A stretch of 64,000 nt of DNA, taken from the NCBI GenBank assembly GCA_021647505.1, contig JAKIUN010000007.1, positions 1-64,000 of the forward strand, written 5' to 3'. The stretch comes from Gammaproteobacteria bacterium. Lineage in GTDB: Bacteria; Pseudomonadota; Gammaproteobacteria; SZUA-152. The notes beneath the pieces are model-generated. The model was not told the DNA's origin. It saw nothing but the letters and a program-made list of their open reading frames with translations, and did no database searches. The translations under genes and the position numbers were made by a program. Below, one piece after another: positions 58,561 to 64,000 of this stretch. Each line of letters opens with the position of its first letter. Position 1 is the first letter of the stretch.

Positions 58561-59859
58561 ATGTTTATTAGAGATACGTTCAGAACAACGATATTGTCAG
58601 TTATAGGAAAGGGTTTAGGGTTTTTAGTACCGATAGTAATCGCAAGAATATTTGGGGTATCTGTGGAAACAGATGCCTTTTTTTATACATATGGAATAGT
58701 TCTTTTTGTTGTTAGTATTTTGTTACCAGTAATTGAAAGTGCAATTGTTCCCTATGTTGTGGAGATTATTGATGGAAGTGATGAGGAGAATGATCTCCTC
58801 GGAATACTTTCTGTGTGGGCTGTGGTGGTAGGCAGTGTAATCTGTACTTTTATTATTGGATTCTTGCCATTTTTTCTTAGTATGGCAACAAATTTTGAAG
58901 AAAGGCAAATAGAACAGGTGGTTTTGTACTTCTTTGGGCTATCATTGCTGATAATAATTACCCTTCTGTCAACGGTATATTCGGGGTTCTTAAATGCAAG
59001 AAAGCGATTCTCGGTGGTTGCGATTTCGCCTGTTGTTCGTGCAGGGATATGCCTTGTATTTATACTGATGTTTTCAGAATCCTTGGGGTTTTGGTCGGTT
59101 ATTATTGGATATACTTTGGGAGAAATATTACGGCTGTCCTTATTTTTGTATGCTGCAAGGAATGTGGGAGTTTTTCGGTTTAAGGGAGTCTTTCATCCGA
59201 CTGCTAAGCAAAAAAAAATGCTTCGAAATGTGGCACATCAAACGTCCGGATTGGCTGTAGTGAATTCCAGTACAATTATTGATAGTACTATGGCAGCTTG
59301 GGTAGGGGCTGGTGCGATTTCGCTGTTGTTTTATGCGGAGCGCTTTAACATGATCTTGGCAACTTTATTTACAAGTGGAATTTTGGTTACACTGTTATCT
59401 TACTGTTCCGAAACATATTTTTCCAAAGGTGCGGACGCTCTTAGGCTAAGGCTCAATAAGATAGTAAAAGTCTGTTTAATTATTGGTGTAATCGCAGTTC
59501 TTGTGCTGATTAATATTAATGGTTCCGTTATCAGCTGGTTTTTTTATGAATCTAATATTTCAGCAAACGATAAGGACTTGCTTAAACAAATGTGGGATGT
59601 TTATCTAATTGCCTTTATTCCTTATATAGTTGCGCGGATCTATGTAAGGGGACTGGTTATTCTAAAAATGGGAAAGGTAATAATGCTAGGGGGTTGGTTG
59701 AAGATAATTATAAAAGTAGTATTTAATATTATTTTTATAAAAATTTTTGGTTTGATTGGTTTGGTGTATGCCACGATGGTAATGACGTTATTTGAAGCAA
59801 TATACTTTTATTTTCAATTTAATAGATGTTTGAATCTGCAAATGGAAATGAGTCGATGA
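58561..59859 (+). CDS. MATE/MVF-type polysaccharide flippase (Wzx/MurJ-like)
   Basis: A 432-residue membrane protein with about 12 predicted helices. The start ILSVIGKGLGFLVPIVIARIFGVSVETDAFFYTYGIVL matches the MurJ/Wzx N-terminus, and GFLNARKRFSVVAISPVVRAGICLVF is a typical inner motif. It should move a lipid-linked saccharide unit across the inner membrane. Codon use is strongly A/T-biased. It overlaps the next gene by four bases. Confidence 0.85.
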   Translation: MFIRDTFRTTILSVIGKGLGFLVPIVIARIFGVSVETDAFFYTYGIVLFVVSILLPVIESAIVPYVVEIIDGSDEENDLLGILSVWAVVVGSVICTFIIGFLPFFLSMATNFEERQIEQVVLYFFGLSLLIIITLLSTVYSGFLNARKRFSVVAISPVVRAGICLVFILMFSESLGFWSVIIGYTLGEILRLSLFLYAARNVGVFRFKGVFHPTAKQKKMLRNVAHQTSGLAVVNSSTIIDSTMAAWVGAGAISLLFYAERFNMILATLFTSGILVTLLSYCSETYFSKGADALRLRLNKIVKVCLIIGVIAVLVLININGSVISWFFYESNISANDKDLLKQMWDVYLIAFIPYIVARIYVRGLVILKMGKVIMLGGWLKIIIKVVFNIIFIKIFGLIGLVYATMVMTLFEAIYFYFQFNRCLNLQMEMSR

Positions 59860-60554
59860 ATGTATTGATGGAGCTGTATGCTCAAAAAAACAAAGCAGAT
59901 GACCTTCTGTTTACGCGGTACATAAGTAGAAATATAGCAGTTATTTTTGTTGTGTTATTTATAAAATTAAAGGTATCACCAAATGCTGTAACTATCCTAA
60001 CTATTATTGCTAATGTTATGGCAAGTAGCATACTACTCATGAGTGATACTGGTTTAGCTGTCTTTGTTTATGCCCTAATGCTGCAATTGATGTATATATT
60101 GGATTGCTCAGATGGAATGCTGGCTAGATATGTTGGGAAAGGGTCTGCAACGGGAGCCTGGTTTGATTTGGTCGTGGATCGCCTGAATCAGTTTATTATA
60201 ATGTCAACTGTGTTGGTCTATGAATTACAGGGAAATGCTAATCTTTTGAGTGATGTGGAGTTGGTGGCAAGTATTTTATTGTTTTTTGGAACGACAATTA
60301 TATTGGCAAATGCAATAAATTTAAAAACTATTTTAGTAAAAAATTCTCAAGGAGGTAGATCAAAAAGCCACGGAAAATATTATGATTTTGGTGTGAGTTT
60401 GCTTGTTGATTATCCGGTAATGTTGATTGTGTATGGAATTCCCCTGCTTTTGGCCGAGAGTTACAAGATTATATTTTATCAGATGTTTGGGTTTGGGTAC
60501 TTGTTACTGTTATTAATTCTGATTAATAAGACTGTTAGGACGCGGCGAGGTTAA
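59856..60554 (+). CDS. CDP-alcohol phosphatidyltransferase-like membrane enzyme
   Basis: A 232-residue membrane protein. The family signature D(x)2DG(x)2AR(x)8G(x)3D(x)3D is complete: D83, D86, G87, A90, R91, G100, D104, D108. Such enzymes transfer a phosphoalcohol from a CDP-alcohol to an acceptor such as inositol phosphate or glycerol phosphate. It is overlapped (ATGA) with the flippase and followed by a ligase-like gene, so it belongs to the polysaccharide operon. The upstream frame to 59826 is ignored because the overlap start fits. Confidence 0.85.
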   Translation: MNVLMELYAQKNKADDLLFTRYISRNIAVIFVVLFIKLKVSPNAVTILTIIANVMASSILLMSDTGLAVFVYALMLQLMYILDCSDGMLARYVGKGSATGAWFDLVVDRLNQFIIMSTVLVYELQGNANLLSDVELVASILLFFGTTIILANAINLKTILVKNSQGGRSKSHGKYYDFGVSLLVDYPVMLIVYGIPLLLAESYKIIFYQMFGFGYLLLLLILINKTVRTRRG

Positions 60555-60555
60555 G

Positions 60556-61965
60556 TTGGAAAATAATAATCCTATTTTGGCGTTTTTCCCGGTTATTCCG
60601 GCTTTGTGTCGTCGTAGAAGAAATAAAATAAGCTACGTACTCTTATTTTTTGTTCTTGCGATTCCCTTTCAGAAATTCCCAGAAACTCTTGCTCTACATT
60701 CTATCATTACTCTTGATCCATTTTTTATAGAGGTGTTACGCGCTTTAGACGAAGTCATAATACTCTTGGCGTTGATGCTGGCTGGGGTAATAGGGGTCAT
60801 CCGAGGAAAAATATTCCGGGTATACTGCCAGCCAGTATATTGGTGGTTAGCAGGGCTTGTTGGTATGTCTATAATTAGCGTAATAGTTAATGATGTTCCA
60901 ATTAAGCAAGGTGTTCTGGGAACCTATGATCTTCTTAAGATATTTTTGATTGTTCTTTTATTTAGTCACATGAAATATGAGGGTCGTGATTTTAAATGGC
61001 TAATTCGAGGGGTTGTCATGGTATCTGTGATATTTTCTCTAGTAGGCGTGGCTGGTGAGCTTGTCGCATTATTTGCCGGGGTGGGTATCAATATATTCGT
61101 TGCAGATAATCAGAGATTTGGACTTTATAGGGTGATTTCGTTGGCGGGGCATGGGTCATGGAATTATCTTGGAATGTTCTCAGTGTTAGCGTTTTTTTTA
61201 GTAACGGCTAATAGGGAAATTAGCCTTCAAATGAAGGCACTAATTCTTTTTGTTGTGAGTTTATTAATTATCCTAACATTATCTCGGCAGGCGTGGTTGG
61301 CATTTATTGTTGTGTTGTTGTGCTTGTACTGGAAGAATCGTATTGTCTGGAGTTTTGTGCTGTTTATGACATTGGCTTTAATGCTAGTCATTTTGGGGTA
61401 TGGGGAGGAATTTACTGCTCATTTTGGGAAAGATATATCTTTAAATGAAGCTGAATATTATAGATTATTTGCTTTTTATCAATCAATTGATATGTTTCTA
61501 ATGAGTCCCTTGATAGGAGTTGGGCCAGGTAGTTTCGGTGGGGTGGTCTCTGTGATGTTTGAGAGTAAACATTATGATGCATGGCCGGAATCTTTTCAGG
61601 AATATATATACGGAATCCGTAGTATCGATCAATTTTGGCCACAATTATTGGCAGAGGTTGGCGTGTTGGGCATGTTATTTTTTCTTATGATTATCGCGAT
61701 TCTTATGAGAGAAATTAAAAAATCTGAGGTATATTTCAAGGCGTTAGGTGAATCTCAATTATCAGAATATGGGAGAGTGCTCCGATATTATATGCTAGCA
61801 ATTATAATTATGGGTGCATTGTCAGGAATAAACTCACCATTAGTGACTATTCCGTATTTTTCTCTAGTTGGTATATATATAAGTTTCGCGTGGTCTTTAC
61901 GTGGCGTATCTCGAGTTGGTAAGAATAGACTGGTTAAAGTCATCGACAGCAGTGGTGATTATTAG
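60556..61965 (+). CDS. O-antigen ligase/Wzy polymerase-like protein
   Basis: A 469-residue membrane protein with about ten or more helices and the Wzy/WaaL layout: LTLSRQAWLAFIVVLLCLYW and the large periplasmic loop near 320-370 with SPLIGVGPGSFGGV and WPQLLAEVGVLGMLFFL. It should polymerise or ligate lipid-linked repeats in the periplasm. TTG start with GAGG five bases before. It follows the CDP-alcohol enzyme by one base. Confidence 0.82.
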   Translation: MENNNPILAFFPVIPALCRRRRNKISYVLLFFVLAIPFQKFPETLALHSIITLDPFFIEVLRALDEVIILLALMLAGVIGVIRGKIFRVYCQPVYWWLAGLVGMSIISVIVNDVPIKQGVLGTYDLLKIFLIVLLFSHMKYEGRDFKWLIRGVVMVSVIFSLVGVAGELVALFAGVGINIFVADNQRFGLYRVISLAGHGSWNYLGMFSVLAFFLVTANREISLQMKALILFVVSLLIILTLSRQAWLAFIVVLLCLYWKNRIVWSFVLFMTLALMLVILGYGEEFTAHFGKDISLNEAEYYRLFAFYQSIDMFLMSPLIGVGPGSFGGVVSVMFESKHYDAWPESFQEYIYGIRSIDQFWPQLLAEVGVLGMLFFLMIIAILMREIKKSEVYFKALGESQLSEYGRVLRYYMLAIIIMGALSGINSPLVTIPYFSLVGIYISFAWSLRGVSRVGKNRLVKVIDSSGDY

Positions 61966-63176
61966 TGAAAATTATTTCGGTAAATAAATATTATTGGCAT
62001 AAGGGAGGAAGTGAAGCCGTATTTTTTGCTGAAAAAAATTTATTGGAATTACATGGCCACAGTGTGATCCCCTTTTCGATGCGGCATAAGAACAATTTAG
62101 CTACGGATTATTCCCGTTATTTTGTGGATGAGGTTGACTATTTAAAAATTGGATTGGCAGGGAAATTGTCAGCAGCCTTAAAGGTGATTTATTCATTGGA
62201 CGCAAAAAGAAAAATGGATTCTTTGCTTTCGACAGAAGTTATTGATATTTCACATTTTCACATTTTTCAACACCAGATTTCGCCCTCGGTATTTGGCCCA
62301 TTAAAGAAGAAAAACATACCGATTGTTTTAACTCTTCATGATCTAAAGCCTATGTGCCCAAATTATAAAATGTATACGCACGGCGCTGTTTGTGAAAAGT
62401 GTATGGGTAGGAGGTTTTACAATTGCTTGCTAAATAAATGTACGAAAGATTCAGCATTCAAAAGCATGGTAAATGTTGTTGAAATGTATATGCACTATGC
62501 CCTCCAGTATTACCAGAACGTTGACAAATACATTTCACCTAGCAATTTCCATAGAAATAAAATGATTAAGTTCGGTTATCCTGAAGGCCAAATTGTTACG
62601 ATCCCAAACTTCATTGATGCCTCACAATTTGAAATATCGAATGAAGATCATGGTTATGGTCTTTATTTTGGTCGCTTATCGGATGAAAAAGATGTTTGTA
62701 CTTTGCTGGAGGCGTGCAAGAAATGTCCTAATATCCCGGTTGTGATTGTGGGGAATGGGCCTGCTGAGGGTTCACTGAAGCAGTTGGCCAAAGATTTGGG
62801 ATTAAATAATGTGCAGTTTTTGGGCTACAAAGTCGGTAAGAATCTAATTGATGTCGTGCAAAAAGCAAGTTTTACTATTTTAACATCCAGAATTTATGAG
62901 AATTGCCCGATGTCTATATTGGAGTCACATGCAACTGGAAAGGCGGTTATTGCTTCACATATAGGTGGTATTCCAGAGTTAATTAAGGATGGTCAGGATG
63001 GATTTACTTTTGAGTCAGGGAATCCGGATGACTTGGCAGAAAAAATGATTTTTTTATGGCGAGATAAAAATACACGAGTATCTATGGGACTAAGTGGTCG
63101 TAAAAAGATTGAGACTGAATTTACACCAGAAAGGCACTATGATCAGCTTATTTCTGTGTATAGTAGTTTACTTTAA
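61965..63176 (+). CDS. GT4-family glycosyltransferase
   Basis: A 403-residue retaining glycosyltransferase. The N-domain starts IISVNKYYWHKGGSEAVFFAE; the C-domain has YFGRLSDEKDVCTLLEA, VGNGPAEGSLK and the EX7E motif in YENCPMSILESHATGKAV. A cysteine-rich loop (CPNYKMYTHGAVCEKC, then C) looks like a structural zinc site. The GTG start overlaps the previous stop by one base. It adds one sugar to the lipid-linked saccharide; the sugar cannot be read. Confidence 0.88.
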   Translation: MKIISVNKYYWHKGGSEAVFFAEKNLLELHGHSVIPFSMRHKNNLATDYSRYFVDEVDYLKIGLAGKLSAALKVIYSLDAKRKMDSLLSTEVIDISHFHIFQHQISPSVFGPLKKKNIPIVLTLHDLKPMCPNYKMYTHGAVCEKCMGRRFYNCLLNKCTKDSAFKSMVNVVEMYMHYALQYYQNVDKYISPSNFHRNKMIKFGYPEGQIVTIPNFIDASQFEISNEDHGYGLYFGRLSDEKDVCTLLEACKKCPNIPVVIVGNGPAEGSLKQLAKDLGLNNVQFLGYKVGKNLIDVVQKASFTILTSRIYENCPMSILESHATGKAVIASHIGGIPELIKDGQDGFTFESGNPDDLAEKMIFLWRDKNTRVSMGLSGRKKIETEFTPERHYDQLISVYSSLL

Positions 63177-63177
63177 G

Positions 63178-64000
63178 TCAAAGTAGTTGGTTAGGGTGTT
63201 GATTGTTTATTGAAAGAGTATCTATATATGCATTTAGGATTTGAGATGCAATTATTTGCCAGTTGTATTTTTGTTTAATTATTTCTTGGAAATCATGCGT
63301 ATATTCTTTATTGCCTAGTTTTTTGCCTATTTGTTGGCAGAGCGTGGCTATGTCACCGGTTCGAAAGTAACTTTCCTTGGTCAATTCAACTTCTAGGTTG
63401 GCAGGTATATTGCTAACTAGAACGTCGAGGTTGTAACTCAAGGCTTCAAGCAGGGCGATTGGAAGGCCTTCGTGGTAAGAGGGCATAGCAAATAGCCGCG
63501 CATGGGAAAAAATTCCGTTTAATTTTTCTCCTTGAATAAACCCTGTAAGGGTAATGTTATTCAGCTTCGCTAGTTTTTTTAGGTTTCTGCTGTAATCAGT
63601 TTCGTGGTCAGCATCACCAACTAAAACTAATTTATATTCCGTATTATCCAGCTGTATATAGGCTTCTATAAGGTCATGGAACCCTTTTTCTGGGACAAAC
63701 CGTCCAACCCCAATAATATACTTATTTTTTTGTAGGCCGAGACTCTCGACATAGCCGCTATCAGATGCGATGTGGGGAATGTTTACGCCATTGGGGATAA
63801 GAATACAGTCATTCCGATTATATTTTGTTTCTAAAATAGTTTTTATGGTATTCGAGATGACGATAATCTTGTCTGCATGATTTGTTCCAAGCCTCTCGCC
63901 AAGGCGCAACACAAATTTGGCCATACGTCCCCATTTTTGACGGTCATAATCAGGGCCGTGGTTTGTCACAATGACTCTTAAACCGAGTAATTTTGCAAAG
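63178..64000 (-). CDS. GT4-family glycosyltransferase, 5' end beyond window
   Basis: At least 274 residues on the minus strand, cut by the right edge. The codons before GTG 63969 read AKLLGLRVIVTNHGPDYDRQ, the normal N-domain of the family, so the frame is open to the edge and that GTG is not the start. IGVGRFVPEKGFHDLIEAY and the EX7E of YHEGLPIALLEALSYN are the C-domain signatures. It ends two bases from the plus-strand glycosyltransferase, tail to tail. Confidence 0.88.
   Translation of the reverse strand, partial: FAKLLGLRVIVTNHGPDYDRQKWGRMAKFVLRLGERLGTNHADKIIVISNTIKTILETKYNRNDCILIPNGVNIPHIASDSGYVESLGLQKNKYIIGVGRFVPEKGFHDLIEAYIQLDNTEYKLVLVGDADHETDYSRNLKKLAKLNNITLTGFIQGEKLNGIFSHARLFAMPSYHEGLPIALLEALSYNLDVLVSNIPANLEVELTKESYFRTGDIATLCQQIGKKLGNKEYTHDFQEIIKQKYNWQIIASQILNAYIDTLSINNQHPNQLL

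Noticed and set aside
63969-63969. GTG at 63969 as the start of the right-edge glycosyltransferase
   Set aside because: The codons upstream of it continue the family's N-domain in frame to the window edge, so the gene extends beyond the window.

Overview
The window looks like a chromosome segment of a free-living gammaproteobacterium. Two blocks keep the gene order I know from Pseudomonas and relatives: leuC-leuD-leuB-asd-usg-fimV (6.5-15.3 kb) and mtaD/mtnA-gyrA-serC-pheA-hisC-tyrA-aroA-cmk-rpsA-ihfB-lapA-lapB-pyrF (28.6-48 kb). A DsrC/TusE-type protein near the left edge suggests sulfur-relay or sulfur-oxidation chemistry, perhaps a Chromatiales-like lineage, but the species cannot be named from the sequence.

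Layout. 0-6.2 kb (minus strand): a tandem DsrC-like fusion, a LysR regulator, a small lipoprotein and a 1040-residue multidomain lipoprotein. 6.4-12.1 kb (plus): the leucine operon, preceded by a probable leader peptide with rare Leu codons and a hairpin, then asd and its catalytically dead paralogue usg. 12.4-16.1 kb: fimV and a CbiQ/EcfT-like membrane protein. 16.4-28.1 kb (minus): a degenerate PilZ protein, purL, a chemoreceptor, a PreP-type peptidase and an unknown membrane-anchored protein. 28.2-32.1 kb: a tiny acidic protein, divergent mtaD and mtnA (methylthioadenosine salvage), a BrnT-BrnA toxin-antitoxin pair and a fused ParE-type remnant. 32.3-48.4 kb: gyrA, the serine and aromatic amino acid genes, then cmk, rpsA, ihfB, lapAB, pyrF and a ComEA-like protein. 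48.7-55.7 kb: manC, then the methyl cycle (metK, SAH riboswitch, ahcY, metF), with cysC and a MntA-HepT toxin-antitoxin pair lying between ahcY and metF. 55.8-64 kb: an EPS-associated MarR regulator, a second MNT gene with a HEPN-like fragment, an orphan MqsA-like zinc protein, and then a visibly AT-rich polysaccharide locus (methyltransferase, flippase, CDP-alcohol phosphatidyltransferase, O-antigen ligase/polymerase-like protein, two GT4 glycosyltransferases) that runs off the right edge.

The intergenic spaces are rich in imperfect palindromes of at least five families. The most notable repeat is a 142-bp MITE-like element present twice in opposite orientation (16.2 kb and 57.5 kb), about 97% identical, with terminal inverted repeats and flanking 10-12-bp direct repeats. 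A second, unrelated terminal-inverted-repeat element (56.9-57.1 kb) sits just behind the HEPN-like fragment. Toxin-antitoxin genes and small mobile elements cluster at the borders of the conserved blocks, which marks these as the variable points of the region.

I found no rRNA, tRNA, CRISPR array or complete transposase gene. The most unusual items are the DsrC-DsrC fusion, the leu leader, the MITE pair, the leaderless BrnT promoter, and a lipid-type phosphotransferase embedded in an exopolysaccharide locus.
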